Source: Pezizomycotina sp. ARF18 (taxonomy: Eukaryota; Ascomycota). Taken from it: 64,000 nucleotides of DNA. Location of the stretch: assembly GCA_002224055.1 (NCBI GenBank), contig AZLU01000001.1, positions 460,811 through 524,810 on the forward strand, read 5' to 3'. Shown here piece after piece: positions 25,463-36,067 of the stretch; the first letter of the stretch is position 1; every line of letters begins with the position of its first letter. Below the pieces are notes generated by a model that saw nothing but the letters and a program-made list of their open reading frames with translations, did no database searches and was not told the DNA's origin. The position numbers and the translations under genes were made by a program.

Positions 25463-26911
25463 CAAGCAGTCGACTTCGGATCCTCCGGTTTATCCGCAGC
25501 GGGAGCAGCAGTCGTTTCCTCAATCGCCTTTGGTGCTTCTTCGGTCGCAGTAGTTTCTTCCTTCTTCGCTTCCGCAGCACCTTCATCCGCAGCACCTTCA
25601 TCCGCAGCCTTCGCCTCTTCCGGTTTACGCCGCCGCCGCTCCTCGGATTTCGTTGCTTCAGCTTTCGGTTCCGGTGTCGTTGTTGTTTCAGCCGGTTTCC
25701 TATACGGCTTGTACCCGAAACCTCCCGTAGCATCGACCGCGCCATTCTTCTTGTCGACCGGCGGCGGGCTCAGTTCGATCCCTGGGCTCAACCTATCACC
25801 CCTCCTCAGCTCCTTCGGATCCAACTGTCCCGGCTTCTTCCCCGCTTCCCCATCCTTCGCCGGCGGCAAGATCTCCCGCGAGTCCAACTCCATCGCGTAG
25901 AACCTGTTATCGGGAGCCTCGACCGGTTCGCTCTCCGCCGGCATTTCGAAAACGGATTTTCGGGCATTTCCGTAACGCCCGGTTCCGGATCCGGTACGAT
26001 ACCCTTCTTGTCTACGCTGGGCGTCTTGCTGTGGCGGAATACGCCGAGGAGCTGCTGTTGCGCTTCTCGTCCTTGCCGTGGTCCTTGTCTGCTGCTGCAC
26101 CGGCGGCTTCGACGTCCTGCGGTTCCTTCGCGGCCCTAGCGCGCTTCTCGTTCTTGCGGTGTCGCCTGAATAAAAGTCCACCGATCGCAAGCAGCGCTAC
26201 CCCACCGAGCGTTCCACCGATCGCGCCACCGAGAGTACGGCGCTGACACCATTACTGGTATTACCACTGCTACCGTTACCTCCGCCAGACGTTACGGTGA
26301 CGGTACCGCCGTGTTAGAAGTTCCGCTGCTTCCGGACCGGAGGTAGTTGTTCCGCCGCTGCTCGACGTCGGTGAAGACGACGTGCCGCCGGTGGAAGAAG
26401 AACCGCCGGACGAAGAGCTGGAACTGAACTGGAGCTGGAGCTGGAGCTGGAGCTGGACGCGGCCGCAGAGAAATGGCCGGAAGTACCGACGGGCGAGCTA
26501 CCACTCCCGAACATGAGAAGGTAGTACGTCCCACCATCCTGGAGGCCGCTGGGTTTCCAGTCCATAGATCCATCATCGGTCCTGTGATTTTGTTGAACGT
26601 CAGTATCTAGTTCTTAAAAAGAGAAGTGGGTGTCGTAAGCTCCACCAAAAAAAAAAAAAAAAAAAGCTGCACCCATGGTGAACGAACAAACATACCGCTT
26701 CCGACAACCTTTCCACACGTCGCCTGGCCGTTCGCAAACTGACACAGTTGTATCGATATCGTAGGGGAACCGCTGGACCCGTCCACTTTATCGTCGTCGA
26801 TTCGCCGTTGGTCACCGTCGAATCCTGTATCGGTGCCGTAAACGTTACCTGCGCCGCCGAAAACCCTACCAGCAGCGCTGAAATGGGTAGTAGTAACGAT
26901 GAAAGCTTCAT
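25463..26911 (-). CDS. KRE9/KNH1-like, Ser-rich single-pass membrane wall protein
   Basis: Likely a cell-surface protein spanning wall and membrane. A signal peptide (MKLSSLLLPISALLVGFSAA) is followed at once by the fungal Ser-Thr-rich KRE9/KNH1-type beta-sandwich (VTFTAPIQDSTVTNGESTT and, after an intron, DWKPSGLQDGGTYYLLMF). A long Ser-rich, presumably O-mannosylated linker follows (near 26400-26460, a GGAGCT hexanucleotide repeat on the plus strand). One TM helix (GGTLGGVALLAIGGLLF, near 26185) ends in a basic stop-transfer RRHRKNEKR. The cytoplasmic tail of ~230 residues is charged and Lys/Glu/Ala/Thr-rich. The intron is 26582-26695 (GT..AG on the minus strand) and contains a T-run. Frame changes lie near 26730, 26310-26400, 26240 and 25990-26030. 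The architecture resembles WSC/Mid2-type sensors, but no WSC domain is seen. Confidence 0.8.
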
Positions 26912-29290
26912 CTTTTTTTTTTTTTTTTTTTTTTTTTGTTGTTGTTGTATTGTTGTAGTGTGATGGTGAAAGGAAGGAGAGGTCGGATTTTGGATATCTC
27001 TTTGTAGGAGTTTAGGGTCTGTAGATTAACGCATGGGATGGGATTTTGAGGTAAGGAAATTCGTTTCAATGGTTCGTTCAGATGGAGGTTCGTATACGTA
27101 ATGATGGAGATCCTAGATGGCTGATCCTGAGATGGTCAATTGGAGACGAGGTGCTGCCACGTTGTTGGAGGATGGCGGATTAGATGTAACGAATGACAAA
27201 TTGACAAAGAATGAAAGAAAAGAAGCAACAAGGATAGATGATGAAAGAGATGAAATGAAACGAAGAAACGAAGATGACTAAGAGAGAAGAGAAAGAAAGA
27301 AAAGATGTTCCAGGGATGCTTCTTCACTTATAAAGAAGAACCAAATGGTAGTAAAGATATTCGTACGTTCAGGTGGTGGTGATGGTGATGGTGATGGTGA
27401 TGGTGAAGAGGAGGAGGGGAGAGGAAGTGGTTTTGGTTTTATTGGAGGGAATGACGGGGATGATGTAAAGCAAGCAGTGGGTGGCCAAGAAAAAGTTTTT
27501 TGCTAATAAAAGAATTTTGCAGCAGAAAAAAAAAAAAAATAAAAAAAAAAAAATAATAAACGGCCGAAATTTTTTTTTTTTCTTTTTTTTTTCTTTCTTT
27601 TTTCCCACTATCGGCAAGACAAGGGGAAACCCACCAGGAAAAAAAAGCAACACCACACTCCAAAACAAAGCTCACCAAACCAGCTCAATTCTCCCAATTC
27701 TCCAATTTCCACCACTCTGCTAGATGCATGCACTAGTATGCTACAACGTATTCTACGGTAATGGCCAGCTATTCGAGTGGACAGCGGCTTGTGTTTCTTC
27801 CTCTTCTCTCCTCTCCTCTTCTCTCCTCTCCTCTTCTCTCCTCTTCTCTCCTCTTCTCTTCTCTTCTCTTCTCCTTGGTAGTCTTCTTTGTCCTGGAAGG
27901 TCTTTCGGCGGGTGGGTGGAGTGGCGTCACCTTTATCCGTCCCAGTTGCAGTTGCAATTTTTAACCCTTCGAGGGTCGGCTCTTACAAGGATCGCAAGGA
28001 CTAACTTGGTCTCCGTGACGCTCCACGGGGCAAAAAAGAAAGAAAATGCAGGGAATTCCAGAGCGTCACTCGTCCAAGCTTTTTCCACCCCCAACATGGA
28101 AAAAAAGAAAAATTCTCTGTTTTGTTCAGGGAATCTAGGGTTTGATCGGGGGGGAATCCTTTCCGGAAGATCTGGTACCGGAACTACGAAGAGCAAGAGA
28201 GAGTTACGAGACAAGAAGGATTAACGGAGAGCGAGGTATTTTTTTTTCTCTACTCTGTTACGCGTCATTTGTAGCAGCAGCAGCAGCTTTAATTATGATT
28301 ACGAGACTACCAGTTCCTAGCAGACTCAAGCTGGTGATTTTAGGGCGGCGAGAAGGTTCTCTCCCCATGAGCTTCTTCCTTTATCGAAAGTGCAGTTCCT
28401 TAAATATTTAATCATGGTTGTTCGGGGTTCGGCAATGCAATGGTACCACAAATAGCCGGCAGACTTTCAACAAAAAAAAAAGCCGCCAGCTAATCCCTGC
28501 ATTTAAAAAAATCGTCTAAAAGGGAAACCAACCACCTGCACAAGGGTAAGACGGCTATTTTTATCCTCCACCCAGAAGGAAAAAAAATCAAGGCAGTTAG
28601 GCAATTGCTTCTCTTCCATTATTATTTTTTTTTTTTTTTTTTTTTTTTATAAATGGATTCGACGATTCGTCCAGAAGACCAAGCACAACTAGGGATATTC
28701 TGCTAGTGTCCATTTTTAAAAGTTCTTTCTCACAAGGGGACAAATGACCAGAAAAGAAACCAATCCGCAGGAAATCTGCAACCCCCCCACCTCCTCCTCC
28801 TCATGCAAGAGGGACATGCCAAGTGCAGAAGCGAGGAAGAGTCTTGCGAACACGATCCCTTCGTGGAAAGTCTACGCCTTAACATTGCCGAAAAGAAACT
28901 TCGGCGAACAAATCCAATAATTATTTTTGTCGTTTTTCTTCCCTCGGTGGCGTCTGCACGCTGTTTGTTTTGTAGCCATTTTTGTCTCACGGCATGATTA
29001 AGCGGGAAACGAAATGGAAAACATCCGGAGAAACGCGAGAGGGAAGAGGCTGAAATACGCATGCGAGATGCAGGATGCTCACTGAGGGTTGCAAGGACCA
29101 TATTCTATCCTAAAAAAAAAAAAAAACTTTTTCTGGAAGACTAACTGCTAGATCTGATTTTTACGTCTGTTCGAAGCTTTTCGCGAGCACCTGTTTGACT
29201 GCAGGTGAAACAGCACGTGGTAAGCGAACCTTTTCCTGAGATTTAAAAAGCGTTTTTATAATTCGAATATTTAAAATTCAAAACTTCCTC
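26912..29290. other. Low-complexity intergenic region
   Basis: This contains a T24 run next to the start of the surface-protein gene, (GGTGAT)n at 27371-27403, A/T runs at 27525-27600, a CT-rich minisatellite at 27795-27873 and a T27 run at 28624-28650. Open frames here translate repeats. No gene is supported. Confidence 0.5.
27795..27873. repeat. Pyrimidine minisatellite (cttctctcctctcct-type)
   Basis: Tandem, slightly variable units of cttctctcctc and cttct run for ~80 bp with purely pyrimidine plus-strand sequence. Confidence 0.85.
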
Positions 29291-29293
29291 TTG

Positions 29294-29866
29294 TCATAAT
29301 TTCTCCGCCGTGATGTAATCAATACCTCTTGTTCGTTCTTTTCCAAGCTTAATGAATATCACTCCAGGGCTGTGGTGATCAACCATATTGTTTTTGCCTG
29401 TGAATCGCAGCGAAAGGATTTGCGGAGAAGAGATTGACGTCCAAGGCAGTTGTATCCTCTTCTTAACGTAATTAACTAACATCCAGAGCAAACTTGATTT
29501 ACGGCTTCCTGCCTGATACAAAAGATCTCTTGATACTCAAAACCTGATGCCTGAGCAGGCGAGCGAGTCTCGTCTTATGAACTCGTACATATTGTCATGG
29601 ACCGCGGTATATTTGGTCGTAGTCGATTTACAGTACTTTCCTTTTCGCACTCCCGAAACTTCCAAATTTTCTCGGAGCTTCTGTACAACAACAACGAGAA
29701 TACCCGTAGAAATAAAACATTCATGAACTAGGAAATACCAAAGAATTTGAGTATTTCGCCAACTAGTAAGAGGTTCTTCATTTTCAAGATGATAGATATA
29801 TAGCAAAAAGAAACTGTATAAAACTCTACCAAAAAAAAAAAGGCTCTCACCAAGGACAAGGACCAC
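29294..29866 (-). CDS. Hypothetical protein, one in-frame TGA
   Basis: On the minus strand one frame stays open for ~110 codons, hits a single TGA near 29537, and continues in the same frame for ~80 codons to 29294. The first part includes a hydrophobic stretch (GRVLYSFFLLYIYH) and KLRENLEVSGVRKGKYCKS. The second part is basic and polar (RKSSLLWMLVNYVKKRIQLP). A possible intron (gtgaga...tacag, near 29815-29850) precedes the open part. There is no family match, so this could be a weak gene, a relic or chance. Confidence 0.25.
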
Positions 29867-30078
29867 GAATTGTTTCGTAACTGGAGTATAGTAACTGGAG
29901 TATAACTGATTTGTTGATCATTAGTTAGGTGAATAGGCGAGAGAATATAACTACCAAGCTTTGCCTTACAATCAGTAGAGGCACGACGTAATTCACTGTT
30001 TATTCACAGTACCCTAGTAATACCGTACAATCTGGCGAATATATAGCAGCAGATAAGTGCGCAGGTATGCCTATTTTC

Positions 30079-30115
<37 letters not shown>

Positions 30116-30639
30116 GTTGAGAATTGGCGAATAAGCTCAATGCCGGGAACCATATATACATAATGGCGTTCGTTACATTTGAGGTTATAAACAAGATAGT
30201 CGATATTCTAATATTTTATTGAATAAGTATATACTCGTGAATAAGCCTGCAAGCTTAACACTTTTCAAAATTCACCTAGCCGGGTGCTTAAATGTTTATT
30301 CGTCAGTAACGGCTCCTGTATTTTATACAACCACATAAAAACCTCCAACCACTTTCACTCTCCACCACCTCCATGCATTGCACGATCAGAGGAGGGGAAC
30401 CTTGTCCAGCCTTATCTGCATCCCCCTTGTTATGTTGGATTGTTATAACTGATAAGTATGGAGTATGTCATATCAGAACATCTTTGTTCTCTTCGAGTTA
30501 AGGAGCTCTTATTAAGATGGATGTTGGATATATAATACCCATGTGCATGTGCCGTTATGCCGTACCTGCGTAATACTGCGTAACAAATGGCAAAGCTTCT
30601 TCTTCTTCTTCTTCTTCTAATTAGATTAAGAGAAACATG

Positions 30640-31105
30640 CTACTTTTTTCGACACGCAATTTGTTAACTCTTGGCGCGTTACAAACGGCGACGCTGATTG
30701 GCTCGAGATTGAAAAGAATTACTCGATCGAGCGTAATCGCACGTGCGCGAAATTTAAAAGCCGCGAGAACTTCGCGGGTTTCGAGCTTTACGAGGACGAA
30801 AGTAGTGCGAATGTGTTCGCCGCGCTAAGGCGAGCATTTTCGCGTGCAGGTTTTTTTTAAGATTCGTCGGGTATTCGCTACGCTGCTTGAGGCTAAATTC
30901 AGTCGCAGCCGTAGTCGTGGCTACAATTTCAAGTTTTTTTTTGTGACGATGGACCGCCGAATTATTACTACTGTAATTATAACTATAACTTAAGGTACAA
31001 AGCTGGAGGCACGAAGCTGGGGGCACGAGGCGCAAGGCTTGGGGTTCCTAAGGGGGGGTTCCCCCCCTTAGCGAGTGAATGGGCGCCGGGCGGCCATCGC
31101 TCGTA
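30640..31105. other. CpG- and palindrome-rich island in AT-rich DNA
   Basis: CpG density rises sharply compared with the flanks. Palindromes include ctcgatcgag (30722-30731) and gcacgtgc (30739-30746). A hairpin of ccgcga/tcgcgg arms lies at 30761-30777. A 14-bp tandem pair (agctggaggcacga, 31001-31028) is followed by a perfect hairpin with 11-bp arms and a 2-nt loop at 31048-31071. This resembles the end of a mobile element or an unmethylated/unmutated insert; its identity is unknown. Confidence 0.45.
31048..31071. repeat. Perfect hairpin with G7/C7 arms
   Basis: Arms ctaaggggggg and cccccccttag flank a two-base tt loop, making a perfect 11-bp inverted repeat. It is the strongest short palindrome noticed in the window. 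Confidence 0.9.
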
Positions 31106-32885
31106 AATTTAAAGCTTAAATCGTATGGAGTTTTTTCTGTATGATGTATGAGATTGTCAGCTTCTGAGACAAAGAATAATATCCTTGCGATCAATTTTTA
31201 ATTAAATGTTTCCCTTTAGCTTATAAAACTCCTATTTTTTTTTTTTTTTTGAAAATGAATATATATTATTCGGAATTTCGTTATAACAAATTCCTAAAGC
31301 TACGTAACTCGTACATCGCTATTCACAAAGTTTCCATAGTTTCGGGTCCTTCATAAACATTACGATCGAAAGGGAGGATTCAAGTGTGGATATCTCCTCC
31401 TTGAATCCTCTCTTCGTGCAACCTCGTAACGCTCCTGTTTTCTCGATCTCCTTCTCGATCTCGATGCATGTCATAGGCGTTGAACCTAAAAAACTCCAAA
31501 GCCCCACGCTAACCGAGATCGAGAGACAGATACGCATATTAAAAGTCAACCCCCACATTTACGTTGAGTATCGCTATCGATATCGCATTCACAGCCTCCA
31601 TTCTCCGCATCGTCGCTCCGATTCACTCTCCCAAGTTGTTTCATGAAAAAAAAAATGTTCTACAGGATTTCCACTTGTCAATTAGAAGTTGATAAATGCC
31701 TACGTAATAATCATAGGCGAGTAGAATTTGAGTCGAGGCTATGGATAAGCGGAGAGCATATCCGCTGCGTTAAAAAAAAAAAAAAAAAAAAAAAAACGGG
31801 CTGAAGGATACATTGGTGTGTGTGACCTAGCCTTCTTACAGGAATGAGGATTCACCTACATTAGCTACATTAGACTCCATGGTGGCTTCGTGGTAATTAT
31901 AGTATCTATTAGGCAAACCAAAGAGCAAAAAAAACACTCTCTCGAATCGAGCTACTAAGCGCCCCATCCATACGAGCGCCACGATTCTCTAGAATATATT
32001 TTATTTCTGTTCTAAAAACACAGAGGCTAGTTTCGCTTCGGAATAAAAATCTCAAGCCGCAATTTTTTTTTTTTTCTTAAAAAAACAGTCTCTCGACGAA
32101 TCGCAATTGCAGAGCGAACAGGAATGGGCGCCAGGGGATGCTCGGCTCAGCATGGTGACGAGCTAGTAATAAGTGGAGTGGTGTAGACTAGTATTTAACG
32201 GTTAGGAATTTTTTTTTGTGCTAGTGCATCTGGGCAGTTCAGATTCGAAGAATCAATGCATCGAACGGGACCCTTGTTTTTTCTTTTTCCTTTCCATATG
32301 AATATGCTTGATGTATCGATACTTCGAATACAGTGGGGGGTTTGGAATCTACTCATCTCATCGTTGTATTTGCAAAAAGGACGTGACAACGCCTGACTAC
32401 CTGCAGTTTGCGAACGACGAACGCCATCAGATGTCGACATTCTCTCTCGTACAGTAGCCCGGGCGCCTAAAGAACAACGTGTGAGGTGAAAAAGCTAGCT
32501 TAGCTGATTTATACATTACACAGCTGGTCATGTTCTTCCGTCTCCCTTCTAGCGCTCGTCGCACAAGCTCCCGACCTGGCGAGAAAGCCTCGGATTTTAC
32601 CGGGCAATGGCGCATGGCTGATGTCGGGGCAGCGTGGCGTGACATCATAGGGGTCGTTTTGGAGGTTACACATTGTTATCTCGGAGTGCTCGTTGGAGTT
32701 ATAGGTAGTTAAAACTCTGACTTTGAGACTTAGGGAGTTATGGTTAGGCTAATTGCACGTGAAAGAATGTCGTTATACGTTATATATTGCAGTGATATTT
32801 TTTTCCTGGTCGAACATCATTAGTACTGGCGAAGCGAAAAATTTTGAGACTATCGTCTTCCCGGTTAAATCTGCTCGTCGTCTTG

Positions 32886-32944
32886 ATGAAACCATTCAAG
32901 AAGATCTTGCCGCAGAGCCAGTGCTCGCGGCAGGATGGTTTCAT
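32886..32944. repeat. Nested inverted repeat
   Basis: Outer arms atgaaaccat (32886-32895) and atggtttcat (32935-32944) are perfect 10-bp complements. Inner arms tgccgc (32908-32913) and gcggca (32927-32932) pair inside them. The structure could fold as a two-stem RNA or be a short element terminus. Confidence 0.6.
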
Positions 32945-33807
32945 TATTCTAGTTATATCAGTATATTTATAGGATTAAGATAGCGGTGTGTTATTTCTAA
33001 AGCAAGGCCATTGACCCGGAACATTATTATTATTATACGCAACAACTGGACTAGTAATTTCTAGAATATTCAAGAGAAACACTATTTTACTAGCTCTATC
33101 CTCTGATCGCTTTAGAATACTTATTCAGTAGGATGGTTCATAGCAATGATACGCGCCACGGGTGATAGCGTAAAAATGGATTAGCTTTTGAGGATTAAGC
33201 TAAGACTTTTAGTTTGAATGATAATACTGAATATAGAAAAATTATCTTATTTATTTACTATATTTTCCCCTAGTTTCTCCGAATCTCTTCATAGATACTT
33301 GGCGAATAAACTAGTCATGAAGATATGCACGATTCATTGGAATTATTGAAAAAAGGTATAAGGCATACTTCGAGTTTCGCTAGATATTTTAATTTAAATG
33401 CTCCAAACGCTGCCCTTCCAGTTCCGTATAAAATCATCTAGGGACTCAATTCAGATGGAAGAGACAATTAACCGGTCATACAGTGTAGACCTTTGACCAG
33501 CTTCTATCGCATGAGAAGGTCTTTGTATAAATTTTCCATGACTCAAATGCAAATGTCTACAGCAGTGTAAATAACTATCCTATCCACAAGATAATCATCG
33601 TGTCCATGGAAAAGAGGAAGGGAAGGAAGAGATCAACATAACTCATGAGGCTGCGTGTCTTAGTCACAACTTCAGTCAGCATTTGTAGTCTCGTGCGTGT
33701 TATAACGTTATCTTCTCCTGCATGCTTAGAAAATTTAGAACGGGCTCCTAAGATTGATATTACGACTCTAGAGGAGGGCGTTAGGCAAGATACTCCGAGA
33801 ACTAATT

Positions 33808-34480
33808 TCAATAATTTACGTGTGATTGATATTTTTTATCATAGATCAATATGAAGCACGTAGTGAGCCCGAGAGAGGGCACGAACCAGCCGCGGCGCCC
33901 GGGGGGTTTGTCAGTAATCGGCGGCTGGAGAGGTGGGAATGGAGGTATACCCTCTGCGTCGGATGGGTTGCCGAAGGGAACGGCGATAGCGGTGGTGTAA
34001 TGACAGAAAGTAAGAGGGGTTTTTGGATATATGCCTTCCGGGAAGTTTTCTAGAAGAATGGAGGTTTTAACTATGGGTTGGATTTCTGTTCCAACCGCGT
34101 TCTTAAGTGTTGCGTAAATATATAAGTCTTCAAGGATACTTGAATGAAAATATGATATAGCGTTAGATAGTTTCACTCACAGATATACACACGTATATCT
34201 TTTCTATCTTAAGGGGTTCGGATGTAATGAAATTACCTATAAGATAAGTCATAGGATCATCTAACATATGTATACGATACTGCAACAGAGAGCAGTCTGG
34301 ACCACCTGGTGCTGGCTCTCGATAATTGCCCGCTGGTATAGACTCACCTTGAAGAATACGAGGTAATTTAAGGATATGTATAGGCAAATACCTGCGAATA
34401 ATACTGGCATGACCAAGTTTACTGCTCTGTGTCGACCTATGAGATAACGTGACAAGCTTTCCTTTTTCTTCTTAGCTTTT
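33808..34480 (-). CDS. Candidate fragmentary gene, function unknown
   Basis: On the minus strand a hydrophobic stretch (NLVMPVLFAGICLYISLNYL, near 34380-34440) is followed by a segment ending in YLIGNFITSEPLKIEKIYV (near 34200-34260). A GT..AG intron near 34140-34180 can join this in frame to a Pro-rich segment (GNPSDAEGIPPFPPLQPP near 33940). The Pro-rich exon has higher GC than its surroundings. The possible donor at 34350 (gtgagt) makes the upstream structure ambiguous. There is no family assignment; it could be an eroded membrane protein. Confidence 0.28.
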
Positions 34481-34499
34481 TTTTTCTGGGAGGAAAAAA

Positions 34500-35120
34500 A
34501 GGACAATTCGATTATAATTCTTAAATGCAGACGAGCTAAAATACTACTACTAGGTATCTTATTCAGTCCACTGGTTGAGAATCGCTATGAGAAACACCTA
34601 CGCGAAACAAAGTCAAATGATATTTGGCGCCTGGTAGGATATATTCACGCGATAGTCTGTCTATAGATAGTGAAAATATAGATATTTTATTTGAATTAAC
34701 GTATAAAGATGTAACGCCCCCTGTGTAGCATGCTAAAAGTTCGTGATCCTGCACTCTCTCTAAATAAGGACGGTATCTCCGGAGTACCGGTTTAAGACCA
34801 CGCAGACCGCTAAGATTTTATGATACAAAAACGAAAAACATGAGAGAAAGAAAGTAAAAAGGTACGAATTTTGAGACGTTTAAGGGAGAGTGGTCAATCG
34901 CAGACAACATGAGGAACTAGCAATGAAAGGGATGGTATGGGAAAAGAAAGTGCAGGGAAGGAAATGAAAAAACTCCGGGTTATGCAAATGCTTATGATCT
35001 CAAACTTCTCTTCTATCTTAGCTCTTCACTTTTCTGGGAGACGCTTAGAAGGACGCCGGGTCTGTCTGAAGCTGTTCCTTATTGTCCGGTATACAGACAA
35101 AATCAGGCACCGGGGTGCCC
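34500..35120. other. Intergenic region
   Basis: No gene was recognised. A tgtaacgcccc motif at 34710-34720 resembles the 5' terminus of some fungal LTRs, but no matching partner end was found. Confidence 0.4.
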
Positions 35121-35124
35121 ATAC

Positions 35125-36067
35125 TCATATTCGTAACAATCCGACAGCAGCCGAGACGGAGTTTCTTCGGGTCAACCGTTCCCCGGGGGGGCCGCAGGCG
35201 TTATTGAAATCTTCCGGCGAGGCATCCTTCGGGAAGTCCTTCTGCAACGGGCGGCAATTCTGCGGCACGCTGAACGCCTGCTTCACACTGCCCTTCGTAT
35301 ATAGACCCGACTCCCAGGTAGTGCAGCAGAAGCGGCCGCCGGTGGATAGAGGTACCGCCACTGCGCCTGGGAACTGTCCCGCCTGAGGAGCTGCTTGTAG
35401 CTGGAAGCTGCAGGAAGCCGCACCGTCGATATCGCCTTGGGTAAATTGACGGTCGATCAAGGGTCCCTCCTTGACTTTAGAGGCGGCTTCAGCTCCTGCT
35501 CCAGTGCCAGCTCCGGCTCCGGTTCCAGCTCCCGCATCAGGCCAGCTACTCGGGGTGGGTGAGTGTGCAGCGCCGGGATCGGCAGGCGCAGCCGGGTTTT
35601 GACCATTGCAAGGTGTACCCGTGGGCGCAGGCGGCGCAGGCCCAACCGCAGGCGCAGTCGGGGATGGCGCATGTGTGGCGGCGGTACAGCGACGGGATTA
35701 CTAGGAGTCGGCTGCGAGCCCGTACAGGTATCGGCCGGCGGTGCTGCTGCTGCTGGCGGGGTTGCAGACGGTACCAAGCCGGGATCTGCAGGGACCGCGG
35801 AGTCTGTCGGCACCAATCCGGGATCTTCAGGGACTGCGGAGTCTGTCGGCATGGGGTCCTCCACGGGTGCGGTTGGGTTTGCTGCTGCCGGGTCGGTAGG
35901 CGCTAGACCGACGGCCTTAACATCGACTTGAAGGGCCACCTTTGAATTGCCTGCGACCGCGACGGTGAAAGTATTCGGCTTGGGCCTGGCGACAGGATTG
36001 CGGACGCGCAGAAGCTGTTCGCGACTACGGCGAGGAGGAGGGCTGATTTGACGGACGGAAGAAACAT
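35125..36067 (-). CDS. Predicted secreted Pro-rich, Cys-containing protein
   Basis: The start at 36067 opens with a good signal peptide (MFLPSVKSALLLAVVANSF). A short beta-rich segment follows (NTFTVAVAGNSKVALQVDV). A Pro/Ala/Thr/Asp linker contains two tandem 13-residue units (PTDSAVP.DPGLV) encoded by a 39-bp DNA repeat at 35779-35856. Then comes a Pro/Glu-rich hinge and a compact C-terminal domain with spaced cysteines (SCSFQ, FCCTTW, NCRPLQ, NACGPP). Frame changes lie near 36005, 35645-35690 and 35500-35540. The small cysteine domain at the end of a flexible linker resembles secreted fungal surface proteins or effectors, but I do not recognise the family. The true C-terminus may differ because a GGGGGG run at 35183-35188 precedes it. 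Confidence 0.62.

Larger units (their letters stand above)
29870..33800. other. Gene-poor stretch
   Basis: Contents are a poly(A) run of ~31 at 30080-30110, a (CTT)n microsatellite at 30597-30617, the CpG/palindrome-rich island at 30640-31105, poly(A) near 31770-31795, and a nested inverted repeat at 32886-32944. No supported coding gene was found. Confidence 0.45.

Noticed and set aside
27795-27873. CRISPR-like or regular array
   Set aside because: It is a simple pyrimidine minisatellite without spacers.
31048-31071. Bacterial-type intrinsic terminator
   Set aside because: The hairpin lacks a T-run and the window is eukaryotic.
30640-31105. Helitron 3' end
   Set aside because: A hairpin is present, but no CTRR terminus follows at the expected distance.
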